From NCBI GenBank assembly GCA_007674295.1, contig CM017460.1:62001-126000 (forward strand): a stretch of DNA of 64,000 bases. Direction: 5' to 3'. The notes beneath the pieces are model-generated. The model made no database searches. It was given only the letters and a program-made list of their open reading frames with translations, and was not told the DNA's origin. This DNA comes from Antonospora locustae (lineage: Eukaryota > Microsporidia). The position numbers were made by a program, and so were the translations under genes. Below are positions 42,788-51,815 of the stretch, piece after piece. Each line of letters starts with the position of its first letter. Positions within the stretch are counted from its first letter, which is position 1.

Positions 42788-44242
42788 ATGTCGTTTATTA
42801 AAACTGCCGCTCAGCCCATGAAAAAACTCTTTGGAGAAAGACAGAAGTACGTTATCGGCCGAATCAAAAAGAACTTCGTGCACACATACAGCAAAAGATA
42901 TCCCGTGGAGCTGCCGTTTAGCTGCACAGGTGACGTAATGGTCTGCATCACCGCGTCTGGCGCAGAGATATTCTTTGAGCACACCATATTCAACAGCTAT
43001 GTCGTGTCTGTGGAGGAAAACGTCTACGTACTGCACGGCAAGAAGCTGACGTTCATGACAAAGGACGAGGAGGTGCTTGAGAAAGACAAAATATACATAT
43101 TTGAGATAACAGAGGAGACATTCGCATACAAAAAGGTGCGTCTATACAAAAAGAACGTGTATCAGGGAAGGTACAGAAAAGGAAAATTCCTGTACGAGGT
43201 TCCAGAGACACTCAGCGAGAAAGTTACAGAAGATGCTGCCAACAGACCGAGGCGCGTGCTCACAGGCACGTTGATTGTGCAGAGAAACCACAAGGAAAAC
43301 GACATGGTCACCGCAGAACAGGTATCAGATAACGTTTTCGTAGAGACAGGATGTCCACTGCGTGAGGTCCGAGGACGAATCATTGCGACAAACCCGCACA
43401 TAATCGTCCAGGATGGAGCGATATCTGTCATGGTTCTAGAGAAATCGACCACCGTGCAGAAGGGCGAGCTTGTGACTGTGCGAGTTCTGGACGAGACGTT
43501 TGGAAGGTATGTGGGCACGCTCAGGCGCTTCGACATAAAGGTGGGGATGGTTGCCGATGCGCTTGTGCGCAATATAACAGACAGAGCCGCCTTTGTTGAG
43601 GTGAACGGAATATCCGGGAGAATGAAGCTTAACGAGTGCAATAGCATCAACACGAAGTATGTGCGGGGCGTCGTGTACAAAGTCGACGAGGACAAGCAGC
43701 AGTTCGAGTTCAGTGTGAAGCGGTATTTGAAGATGGCACGCGAAAATGAGCTTGAGGAAGCCCTGATCTCGCTACCCTTCACGGAAGCCGACGGCGAGGG
43801 CTGCACAGAGATCCCTGTCACAGACGCATGCAGATCCGAAGCTTCAGCGCATGCAGAGGCCGCAGTCTGCGAGTCTGCCAAGCGCAGAAAAACACACGCA
43901 GCCCACAGGCCCGGCTTCGGTAGGTACCTGAGCGAGCTAGTGTCCTCGGAAATACGGGCGGCTTCGGATGGAGATGCAAACCGCGGCGGCTTCTCTTTGA
44001 AGGGCCTTGGCAAAGAGATTCAATGCAACATGACGTACGATGAGGTTATGGATGTTATAAACGCCCACCTGGACAAAAAGGGCGTTGGAGCCATCTTTGA
44101 GGCGCTGGTCGAGGCAGACTGGGGCGTGGAGAGAATGAGAGAGATATTCAAGAAGTGGATGGCGTACGAAAAGGCAAACAGCGGAGACGTAGAGCGCGTA
44201 AAGTGCATGGCAAAGCAGTACGTCCAGCAGATAAGCAGATAA
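42788..44242 (+). CDS. Rrp5-like rRNA processing protein, short form
   Basis: 484 residues. The N-terminal half has no clear motifs. An S1 RNA-binding domain lies at about 249-310 (GMVADALVRNITDRAAFVEV, ISGRMKL). A polar linker follows. The C-terminus has HAT-type helices ending FKKWMAYEKANSGDVERVKC then MAKQYVQQI, the Rrp5 tail pattern. Yeast Rrp5 has twelve S1 domains; here at most one or two remain. It acts in 18S and 5.8S pre-rRNA processing. The start could be ATG 42788 or ATG 42818, which has CCC immediately before it. It is encoded 13 bases after the Tim-like gene. Confidence 0.62.
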   Translation: MSFIKTAAQPMKKLFGERQKYVIGRIKKNFVHTYSKRYPVELPFSCTGDVMVCITASGAEIFFEHTIFNSYVVSVEENVYVLHGKKLTFMTKDEEVLEKDKIYIFEITEETFAYKKVRLYKKNVYQGRYRKGKFLYEVPETLSEKVTEDAANRPRRVLTGTLIVQRNHKENDMVTAEQVSDNVFVETGCPLREVRGRIIATNPHIIVQDGAISVMVLEKSTTVQKGELVTVRVLDETFGRYVGTLRRFDIKVGMVADALVRNITDRAAFVEVNGISGRMKLNECNSINTKYVRGVVYKVDEDKQQFEFSVKRYLKMARENELEEALISLPFTEADGEGCTEIPVTDACRSEASAHAEAAVCESAKRRKTHAAHRPGFGRYLSELVSSEIRAASDGDANRGGFSLKGLGKEIQCNMTYDEVMDVINAHLDKKGVGAIFEALVEADWGVERMREIFKKWMAYEKANSGDVERVKCMAKQYVQQISR

Positions 44243-44708
44243 CAGCACATCGCCAGCATGCAGTGGGCAATCGTATGCACGTGCAGATGCGCCAGAAGCA
44301 GCATCGCTCTTTATTCACGAAGAAAAGTTCGAGATGCTCTGCCAGACATAAAGGCATTCACAGAGCCCTTTCAATGGAGACAATAAGAGGATGTTCGCCA
44401 TTGTTTCGCATCTTCTGACTGAATTGTATGAATGGCAACTGTTCTTCTCTGCATTGCGGAACACCGCTGTGCAAAAGGCCTCCTGTTGGCTTATTTTCGG
44501 TTCAACAGCTGCAGTTCTGCACAGGAGCCCGTGCATAACCCTGCTGCACATGACAGCGCTGTGTGAAGCACCCGTCGCCACTTTTTGCCACGTCGTTGCG
44601 GACATGTGTGTGCGGACACGAGAGGATAATTTTCAAGATGCAACAGTTCCAGCAGTACGGCATCGCCTCCATAACACAGATGCAGATATCTGAGTGAACG
44701 CAGGGCGA
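44243..44708. other. intergenic, no gene seen
   Basis: About 466 bases between the Rrp5-like stop and the Argonaute stop. Frames of up to 100 codons occur on both strands but translate to Cys/Ser/Leu-rich strings without a start signal or family resemblance. A small stem CAATGG/CCATTG lies near 44370-44402. An unrecognised structured RNA is possible. Confidence 0.45.
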
Positions 44709-47096
44709 TCAGAGATAATAAAGCTTGTCCAACAGGTGCTTCACAGGGCTGTTCATCTTGACCTCGTTTGTGTAGGGACTCATTTCCATGTAAGCAGATG
44801 CCCGTGCTGCAGCCAGGTGCGCGTAGTAGATTGGCGGCACCAGCGACACCGCTTTTGTGGCTCGCGCATACAGATAGCTGTAGTTGTGAATGAACTCCTG
44901 GAGCTCCTCGGCAGAGTATCCGCTCTCGTTGAGCAGGACTTGATACCTGATGGGTCGGGCAGTGCCTTGGATCGCGCGGTGGCTGACAAGGTAAAAGTCA
45001 AAGTAAATCGGATGCCCAATTTCTTCGACAACCGTGCCAGGTGCAACGTTTTCGCTGTTGCTGTCATCCATGAACCTCACGCTGTGTCTCTTCTGCGCGA
45101 CTATAAACGTCAGCTGTGGATTGTAGTCTGTGCGTATCGACCTGCATGCCTTCTTCACAGCCTCTGCCTCGCGCTTGAAAACAGCGTAGAACTGCGACTC
45201 CCCCACGCCGTCGCGGAAGAAGATGATTTGCTGTGGCTCAACCCTGTTCCGGTCGCGGAATTTGATGATCATGTCCTTGACATCGACCTCCAGATTCTCG
45301 ATGATTTCCTGTCCCTTGTCCTGTATCTTGATTGACGTTGCATACCTTCCAAGGTCCTTGTCCATCGACGCAACGATGGCCACCGTGGACTTGGTGCACA
45401 TGCTTCCCACGCCGGGATGTGCCAGATCTGCTCCAAAGACAATCACCGGAACCTTCGTCACAGATGTCCCAAGCTGTAGTTTTGCGTTTTTACCGCCAAG
45501 CTTCGCGTTTATTTTGATCAGGATGTTTCCTGCAAACGATGGCTTGCACAGGTTTCGAAGGTTCGAAAGCAGAATGCACTGCGTAACGACGCCTCTTCCG
45601 CGTGTCTCTGCGATCTTTTTGATTTCTTTGTACACGGTTGTCGACCGTGTTCTCAGCAGCACTATTGCAAGCACAGGTGCTTCCTTCTCAAGCACGTCAA
45701 AGTACTTTGCAGGTGTCTCCACCTCTCTGATTGTGTAATTTTCGTCAAGCTTCACACCGAACTTTTCGCCGTACTGGATCAGCATGCCGATGTTGGTCTG
45801 TATTGTCCTTGTCTCGACCCTGCCCATCGAAAACACAACCCACTTGCAGATGCTCACCGGCTTTAGTGCAGTGACTCCCCGCAGGCTCCATGAACCCCTT
45901 TCTGGCGTGACAACAGAGGCACCATATGCAATATTCGGCGCCTTGAGGACCCTTCCCCTGCACTTGGCAAAGTTCGCGTCAAATACAATGCCAAATCCAC
46001 CTACAACAGGATTGTCCACAAGGCCCATTTCAGATATGCTCCTCTTCAGAAAGTCAAACCTCACCTTAGGTGCACGCGCTGCGAACTTCATCATGTCTGC
46101 GCTCTGCCGTTCGTTAAGCTTCCCTTTGTACTTCTGTGTAGGCAGCACCTTCAGAACTTCGAGTGGAAAGTACAGCTCAATCTCTCTCTTTTTCAGCACA
46201 ACAACCGGCAGATGGGGGTACCTGAGTGGAAAGTGTCTCTCAGAAAAGTACTCCGCCACACTCATCTTCTTCTCGCATGTGCCTTCCCTGCTTTCAAAAT
46301 AGACTTCGCTTGCAGGTGTGCACATGATTCCAGATATCTTAAACTTAGGGTTTGTCTTAAGATGTGTGGTTGTGAGCTTAGCACCCCTGAGAAAGCTGTC
46401 CAGATCCCTGTAGAACTCGTGCTCCTTGATGGCTCCTTCCAACCTTTCGCCAGGTCCGATGTTTTTTAGCTTTCTCACAAGCTCCAGAAGCGGTATTTCC
46501 TCGTAGAAGACTGCAAATGACATGTCTGCGTTGAGAAGAAGCCCTTTGTTCGTTACTTTGACGCACTGCGTCAGCCCGCTCCAAAGCTCCAGGCCACCCG
46601 GGAGACTCTGTCTCTCAGTACCACTAAATGCTCTTCTTCTTTCTGTGTAGAAGTTGCACTGTTGATGGTGGCGCAGAATCGTTTCCAGCATTTGTACGTG
46701 CAGCGAGATGTCGACGTTCTCTCTATTTGTAATGAACCTGTTAATATCCCCAAAGTCAACAGAGTTTTTGAATGTTATGCACATTTTAAACAGCTGCTGT
46801 CTGCTGCCCGTGCTCTGCATAAACTCAAGCTCCTTGTCGGGGATTTTTATGTCGGCAACCAACATGTTGAACCCATCGAAAGCCACTTTTGTGTTTTTGA
46901 AGTGCTCGCTGTGTACTTTCAGAACCTTCAAGAAGTAAATGTGTGCCAGGCTGCTTTTTACTTCTGGCTGGAACGTCACAAGATAGTTGTACACTGTCTT
47001 GTTGATGGATCCCCTGAGTGCAAGCATGTTCGTTGTGAGGCTGACCGTAGGTCCAGTTGCGTTTTGCTTAGGTCTCTGTGCAGGAAATTGGTTCAT
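44709..47096 (-). CDS. AGO1: Argonaute protein, catalytically complete
   Basis: Small-RNA-guided RNase of the RNA interference pathway. 795 residues with the full eukaryotic order: N domain, PAZ (about 220-340), MID, PIWI (about 480-780). The slicer tetrad is intact: Asp557 in GADLAHP, Glu597 in KGQEII, Asp629 in FFRDG, His760 in YYAHLAA. The protein ends LDKLYYL, near the usual YFA terminus. The ATG is preceded by CCCCCCA. RNAi is patchily retained in microsporidia, so Dicer and perhaps RdRp genes should exist elsewhere. It may silence transposons such as those suspected in the A+T-rich desert. Confidence 0.95.
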   Translation of the reverse strand: MNQFPAQRPKQNATGPTVSLTTNMLALRGSINKTVYNYLVTFQPEVKSSLAHIYFLKVLKVHSEHFKNTKVAFDGFNMLVADIKIPDKELEFMQSTGSRQQLFKMCITFKNSVDFGDINRFITNRENVDISLHVQMLETILRHHQQCNFYTERRRAFSGTERQSLPGGLELWSGLTQCVKVTNKGLLLNADMSFAVFYEEIPLLELVRKLKNIGPGERLEGAIKEHEFYRDLDSFLRGAKLTTTHLKTNPKFKISGIMCTPASEVYFESREGTCEKKMSVAEYFSERHFPLRYPHLPVVVLKKREIELYFPLEVLKVLPTQKYKGKLNERQSADMMKFAARAPKVRFDFLKRSISEMGLVDNPVVGGFGIVFDANFAKCRGRVLKAPNIAYGASVVTPERGSWSLRGVTALKPVSICKWVVFSMGRVETRTIQTNIGMLIQYGEKFGVKLDENYTIREVETPAKYFDVLEKEAPVLAIVLLRTRSTTVYKEIKKIAETRGRGVVTQCILLSNLRNLCKPSFAGNILIKINAKLGGKNAKLQLGTSVTKVPVIVFGADLAHPGVGSMCTKSTVAIVASMDKDLGRYATSIKIQDKGQEIIENLEVDVKDMIIKFRDRNRVEPQQIIFFRDGVGESQFYAVFKREAEAVKKACRSIRTDYNPQLTFIVAQKRHSVRFMDDSNSENVAPGTVVEEIGHPIYFDFYLVSHRAIQGTARPIRYQVLLNESGYSAEELQEFIHNYSYLYARATKAVSLVPPIYYAHLAAARASAYMEMSPYTNEVKMNSPVKHLLDKLYYL

Positions 47097-47517
47097 TGGG
47101 GGGTGATTTGTTTCCTTAATAAGAAAACCAACCTATTTTCTGATCAGAACTCAGAGCCGGTGTACGCACTCTCGCAGAGAGATACGGCCTGTGCCAATGC
47201 CACCAGCTGCTCCTAAACTCCCAATAAAGCACACATTGGAGAGACAGACGGCCCACGTGAGGGTGCTATCTGAAAAAGAAGGGCACTTGATGGCACTTAC
47301 TTTGACAGTGAAGCTGCTTACATAAAAATCTAGAGCACCAACTGTGGTCATCTTTCATTTGAGTTCATCTAGAAAACAATTAATCACCGGCTAAACACAA
47401 CGTCACAGATATCGAAGAGCGTTTTCTGTTCAGACATGCTGCAACACAGAGATACAAAAAGATTGGTTGCTCTTTGAGGAAGAATAAAAAGGATTTATTG
47501 AGACAAAAAATAAAACC
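47097..47517. other. intergenic between Argonaute and PH gene
   Basis: About 420 bases between divergent genes. CCCCCC on the minus strand (47098-47103) abuts the Argonaute ATG. A 66-codon minus-strand frame (47351-47151) starts with ATG and has one hydrophobic stretch (LTWAVCLSNVCFIGSLGAAG) and an internal GTAAGT. It has no CCC signal and no recognised family, so I do not call it a gene. Confidence 0.4.
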
Positions 47518-48540
47518 ATGCAAGGCGACTCCAAAAAGAAAAAGGAGCGAAGAAGGAGCAGCATAATGGTTGTTGAGAAGAGCGGGCAGCAGGACGAGAT
47601 ACTCAAAGGGGGACAGGACGACAAGGCTAGCAATACAGGTCGAAGCACTGACGACCCAGCCCCTGATGGCAGCCAGCGAGGTGCAGATGACAAGAACCTG
47701 GAAAAGGAGAGTGGTGCAAGCTCCAATTTGTGCAAAGAAAAGGAGCGCGGTTCCCCGAAACATAAAACTGAGAGCAAGGAAAAAGAGCCCGATACATTCA
47801 GAAACACTATGAACAACACACACAATAATTATGACAAAAACGAGAAAAAGGACGAAGAAAAAGAGAGTGAGCCACAGGTAGAAGAAAAAAATAGAACGCC
47901 TGAAGAGGTTGCGAAGGAGAGGGGCGGAGAGGGCAATGTGGAGAACAAGACCAGCAGCGGTTCAGCAGATGAGGCGAGTGCAGAAAATACAGAGACTCAA
48001 GGGAAAAAGAAGGCGGTGGGATTTGCAGAGGAGAGAAACACAGAGCATGAGATCAAGAAGGATGCAGACAAGAGCATACCTGCAGACGTGGAGGAGAGAA
48101 ATGTAAGAGAAAACATGGCACAAACTGCAGAGAACGAGGGTTACCACGGAACGCTTGCCCCTGGAGAGGATTTCAGCAGCAGGCTATCTCCTGGGTGCGA
48201 GATAGAGAAGGAAAGGCAGTACAATAACATTGCGTATGAGGGGTCTGGCTTTAAACGAAGATGGATATTCTACTGCTTCTGGGTTAAGCGCTACTTTGTC
48301 ATGACAAAGGACGGAATCATCAAGTACTATAGGTCTAAGAACAGAACCGGGAGTGTGTTCATGAAAGCATCCGATCTGGACGTTGTTTCAAGAGTGGACA
48401 GACAAGGCAAGCATCCGTACCAGATTGTGCTGAATTCTGGGGGACGCGAGAATATCATAGCGTTTGACTCCTCAAGCGTGAGGGATGCCTGGACAATGAA
48501 GCTGTCGGAAGTTATCAGGAACAATAGAGAAAAAAACTAG
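47518..48540 (+). CDS. PH-domain protein with long disordered N-terminus
   Basis: 340 residues. The first 220 or so are Lys/Glu/Ser/Asn-rich and clearly disordered. The C-terminus (about 236-335) is a pleckstrin-homology domain: AYEGSGFKRRWIFYCFWVKR, YFVMTKDGIIKYYRS, and a final helix with the invariant Trp (SVRDAWTMKLSEVI). The basic KRR-WIFYCFWVKRY strand pair suggests phosphoinositide or membrane binding. No catalytic domain. Divergent from Argonaute. Confidence 0.8.
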   Translation: MQGDSKKKKERRRSSIMVVEKSGQQDEILKGGQDDKASNTGRSTDDPAPDGSQRGADDKNLEKESGASSNLCKEKERGSPKHKTESKEKEPDTFRNTMNNTHNNYDKNEKKDEEKESEPQVEEKNRTPEEVAKERGGEGNVENKTSSGSADEASAENTETQGKKKAVGFAEERNTEHEIKKDADKSIPADVEERNVRENMAQTAENEGYHGTLAPGEDFSSRLSPGCEIEKERQYNNIAYEGSGFKRRWIFYCFWVKRYFVMTKDGIIKYYRSKNRTGSVFMKASDLDVVSRVDRQGKHPYQIVLNSGGRENIIAFDSSSVRDAWTMKLSEVIRNNREKN

Positions 48541-48967
48541 CAGCAGCTTGCTCCATTGTGTATGTATGTATTTTATTTTGGATACATCTGATTAAAATCA
48601 CGCCTCATACACTCGTGTTCCATCTCCCATGCACACGGGCCCTGCAATCTATGGGCCACTATTGCACTGCAGAATCTATCTTGCACCAGGCCGGGTGCTG
48701 TCACTCCACAAAGCTCGAGTCCGGTCTCTCAGAGAGAGGTCCTTCTTGCAAAATAGAATCATCCTGCACATCGATTTGTGTGGTCGGATGCAAGGCAACC
48801 TCTCTGCTTGCAACAATGCTCTGTTTGACGAACTTCTTTGGCATTCAGGGGTGCGGTGCGTTTCCATCTCCATCAAGCCTGCAGTGCCACGTGTATTTCG
48901 AGCCATCACGGCTACAAACTGCTGCCTTACAGCTACACACAAACTCGGGCTGTTTTGCATCTATGAT
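48541..48967. other. intergenic, no gene seen
   Basis: About 427 bases between the PH-domain gene and the convergent Csm1 stop. G+C-balanced, with a frame on either strand but no start signal or family match. Local inverted strings (GGGCC pairs near 48650; CTCTCAGAGAGAG near 48726) hint at possible RNA structure, but no known RNA was recognised. Confidence 0.4.
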
Positions 48968-49504
48968 TTACACGTTTCTAGCGACCAAAACCTCCAAAAC
49001 CTTGAAGAAAAACTTGTGGACCTCCATGCACTCGAAACTAATGTCCTCCTGTAGAAAACTCGGCAGCTCAGTGCAGTTTGTCTCAACCAACCTGTAAATG
49101 TATGCATCGTCCTCCTCGCGCAGCTCAAACTTTATTGTCTTTTGTCCATCTCTTCCAATCACGCTCTGCCTAATTGAGTACACGCTGTTGTTCTCAAGTA
49201 TTTCAATACCCGTGAACTTCTTGAACAGCATGGCATCGCTCTTCAAGCTCCGCAGATACTGATTCTCGATTCTGTACATGTTGATGTTCTCCTGTTCCTT
49301 CTTCTCTATCTGGATGTTGATGTTGTCCAGGGTTGTAGAATTTGTTGTGCAACTGGAATCCTTTCTGTTCATGTCGCTCTGCTCTTCTGATTCCGCATCG
49401 CGCACGCTACTTTCCACACGCCGTCTTCTCACAGTATTTTTCACAAGTGGTGTCTGTCTCTTTTTGGGTGTTTTGAAGGTGATTCGCTTTCTTGGTGTTT
49501 TCAT
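48968..49504 (-). CDS. CSM1: Csm1/Pcs1-like monopolin kinetochore protein
   Basis: 178 residues from ATG 49504 with CCC five bases upstream. A very basic N-terminus (RKRITFKTPKKRQ) and a coiled coil (about 60-90) lead to a globular C-terminal domain with the Csm1 pattern: LFKKFTGIEILENNSVYSIR, TIKFELRE, then LPSFLQEDISFE and the FFFKVLEVL helix. Csm1 links sister kinetochores in budding-yeast meiosis I and anchors rDNA silencing factors; Pcs1 clamps microtubule sites in fission yeast. The match is by pattern, with the LP-x-FL-x-(E)-x-ISF core the strongest part. Confidence 0.7.
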   Translation of the reverse strand: MKTPRKRITFKTPKKRQTPLVKNTVRRRRVESSVRDAESEEQSDMNRKDSSCTTNSTTLDNINIQIEKKEQENINMYRIENQYLRSLKSDAMLFKKFTGIEILENNSVYSIRQSVIGRDGQKTIKFELREEDDAYIYRLVETNCTELPSFLQEDISFECMEVHKFFFKVLEVLVARNV

Positions 49505-49774
49505 TTAAGGGCTTCGTTTTTATTGGCCCATTTTGCATTCTGGCGCCAAGAGCAGCACACTCCTCGTCTGTGGGCCGCATGCCAGACGAATTGCAGTCAG
49601 TATAAGGCGTCTGTGCGCTTCCCCTGGTGCACAGATATTCACACCTCTAGGCACTCAAGAGGGACAGCTAGCCTTCTGGCGAGTGCTGGTTCTGAGGTAG
49701 CCGCACACTGTGGCAATAGGTGTCTGCATGCATGCCAAAACTCATCTCAAATATATGGTCTTGAGAGACCAAAA

Positions 49775-49858
49775 TGGTATCTGAGGGATTCGAACCCCCG
49801 CCTAAATCAATAGAGGAGATCTTGAGTCACCCGCCTTAGTCCACTCGGCCAAGATACC
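49775..49858 (-). tRNA. tRNA-Leu(CAA)
   Basis: Class II tRNA of 84 bases on the minus strand. Acceptor arms GGTATCT and AGATACC pair perfectly, discriminator A. The D-arm GCCGAGTGG box is present. Anticodon loop CTCAAGA gives anticodon CAA (genomic TTG at 49822-49824). A long variable arm forms a CTA/TAG stem, and the T-arm loop is TTCGAAT. One T-T mismatch lies in the anticodon stem. No intron. CCA is not encoded beyond the discriminator. Confidence 0.93.
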
Positions 49859-50057
49859 TCAAGCACAACAGATGTGATTACTTGTATCTGTGTTTTAGTT
49901 ATAAAAACTGTAGAGAGAGTGCATTGCAGATACCATATGGGGAAAAGCCGTGCATCTAGTTGGTTAGAAGCATCGTTTGGGTGTTTACATAATACATCTC
50001 CACTTGCAAGCGCTCCGTGACGTGTATGATGGGCACAATTCTGAACATTTCCCCCTC

Positions 50058-50621
50058 ATGGATGCTACTAAAGTAAACAAAATAATCGTAATAGGTCCTC
50101 CGGGTTCGGGAAAAGGTACACAAGCAAAGCGCATAGAGCAGAATTTTGGCTACAAACATATATCAACAGGATATATTCTTCGCACGGAGAAGGAGAAGGC
50201 AGAGGCTATGGATGAGAGCATGTGGACACCAGAGCAAAAGGAGATTCTAGACTGCATATTGCGTGGAAACTTTGTCTGCGATGAAACCATGTGGAAGCTG
50301 CTAAGCCCAGCTCTTGAAGGCCTAGATAGGTATGTACTTGATGGGTTTCCACGAAAGACAAGCCAGATACCAATGGTGCGTGCAGATCTGGTGATATTCA
50401 TAAGTCTGCATTTTGACGAGTGTGTTAGGCGAATCTGCACAAGATACGACGGAAGGCCAGACGACAACGAGGAAGTAGCTTGGCACAGAATAGAAACATA
50501 CATAAGTGAAACGCTTCCTGTGGTTGAGTATTACAAAAAACAAGGCATTCTTGTCAGCATTGACGGATATCGGGACATGGACTTGGTTACAGAGTCCATT
50601 TTCAGCATTCTACAACGATAG
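50058..50621 (+). CDS. adenylate kinase
   Basis: Interconverts ATP plus AMP and two ADP. ATG 50058 is preferred over upstream starts: CCCCC sits three bases before it and the P-loop follows at the normal distance. 187 residues. P-loop GPPGSGKGT at 13-21, the STGYILR AMP-site segment, the DGFPRKTSQ motif, and a short LID (RICTRYDGRPDD) as in short-form enzymes. Important in an organism expected to import host nucleotides. Confidence 0.92.
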   Translation: MDATKVNKIIVIGPPGSGKGTQAKRIEQNFGYKHISTGYILRTEKEKAEAMDESMWTPEQKEILDCILRGNFVCDETMWKLLSPALEGLDRYVLDGFPRKTSQIPMVRADLVIFISLHFDECVRRICTRYDGRPDDNEEVAWHRIETYISETLPVVEYYKKQGILVSIDGYRDMDLVTESIFSILQR

Positions 50622-50770
50622 GCTATGTATTCCTTCTATTGTATCACTTTGTGCAAAACAGAATGTTAGAGTTCTAGCAGTTGAATGCGCATGCACAAAG
50701 TGCACTCATGTTGCTAAATCTCAATCGCTGTTCTTTGGTAGTCACATTATGTATCAGAAGCCTCCCCCTG

Positions 50771-51676
50771 ATGTCGACCAGTATTTCGGAAAGCGAAGGT
50801 GCCGATAATAGCCCAGAGGAAACGCACACCAACTACAACTTGCACAAGCACCTTGTTGGTGCGCACCTCTCAATAAGCAAGGGTATACATACAGTACAGG
50901 AGCAAATGGACATGCTAAAGGCACACACATGTGCAATGTTCCTCAAGTCACAACGGACATACAATTTCAAGAAAATAAAAGACGAAGACGTGTCAAGGTT
51001 TAGAGAGCACGTGCGATTTCCAGAGCTGATATTGCCACACGCATCCTACTTGGTAAATCTTGCCAACCCGGAGGTGATGTCGGGAAAGGGCTTTGATGTG
51101 CTTGTTGATGATCTCGAGCGGTGCAACCTATTAGGCATCAAAATGTACAACATACATCCTGGAAGCGATGTCAACAAGCTGGGAAGAGGTGCACTTGAGT
51201 TGGTTTCAGAGAACTTGAACAGAGTGCTTTCAATCGTTCCAAATGTGATGGTTTTACTTGAGAACATGGCTGGACAGGGCAGCGTCTTGGGATCCTCGTT
51301 TGAGGAGTTACGCGCAATCATAGAGGGTGTAAGAGACAAGAACAGAGTAGGCGTCTGCCTAGACACATGCCACTTGTTTGGTGCTGGATATGACGTAAGA
51401 ACAGTGGAGTCCTTTCAGGCTGTGATGGAGAGGTTTGATAGTGTGGTGGGTATCAGATATCTAAAGGCATTGCATCTTAATGACTCAAAAGGTAGCATCG
51501 GCTCTAAAACAGACAGACATGCATCGATAGGCCAGGGTGCAATTGGAATGGAGGCGTTCAGATTTGTAATGGCAAGTAAGATGTTCGTAGGTATGCCGCT
51601 CATACTGGAGACGCCAGACCCTTCGTCATATGGCAAAGAGTTAGATCTACTCAGGAGCTTCAGCACGAAACAATAA
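50771..51676 (+). CDS. APN1: AP endonuclease, endonuclease IV family
   Basis: Cuts DNA at abasic sites in base-excision repair. 301 residues from ATG 50771, which follows CCCCC by two bases; the frame is open further upstream but without that signal. TIM-barrel and zinc-ligand motifs in order: GAHLSISKG, the NIHPGS segment, LLENMAGQG, VCLDTCHLFGAGYD, LHLNDSKG, DRHASIGQGAIG and LILETPDP. All expected metal-binding His/Glu/Asp positions appear present. Near-complete length for the family. Same strand as adenylate kinase and Svp26. Confidence 0.94.
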   Translation: MSTSISESEGADNSPEETHTNYNLHKHLVGAHLSISKGIHTVQEQMDMLKAHTCAMFLKSQRTYNFKKIKDEDVSRFREHVRFPELILPHASYLVNLANPEVMSGKGFDVLVDDLERCNLLGIKMYNIHPGSDVNKLGRGALELVSENLNRVLSIVPNVMVLLENMAGQGSVLGSSFEELRAIIEGVRDKNRVGVCLDTCHLFGAGYDVRTVESFQAVMERFDSVVGIRYLKALHLNDSKGSIGSKTDRHASIGQGAIGMEAFRFVMASKMFVGMPLILETPDPSSYGKELDLLRSFSTKQ

Positions 51677-51815
51677 AATACTGTACTCTTTCTCGCATTA
51701 AGAACCTCTGCTTACGTCTGAGTGCAACAAACACACACTGCTAGCCAGACAGACAGTGTACATAGAACTTGTAAAAACAGGCTTCTAAATGCAAAATCTC
51801 TGAATGTTTACCCCC

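Noticed and set aside
43162..44013. 283-codon minus-strand ORF opposite the Rrp5-like gene
   Set aside because: Ser/Thr/Pro-rich antisense shadow; the plus strand has the S1 domain and HAT tail.
47151..47351. 66-codon minus-strand ORF upstream of Argonaute
   Set aside because: Has an ATG and a hydrophobic stretch but no CCC signal, no recognised family, and contains GTAAGT that could be chance; too weak for a gene call.
49523..49813. 96-codon plus-strand ORF
   Set aside because: Runs into the tRNA-Leu gene on the opposite strand; Cys/His/Ser-rich chance translation.
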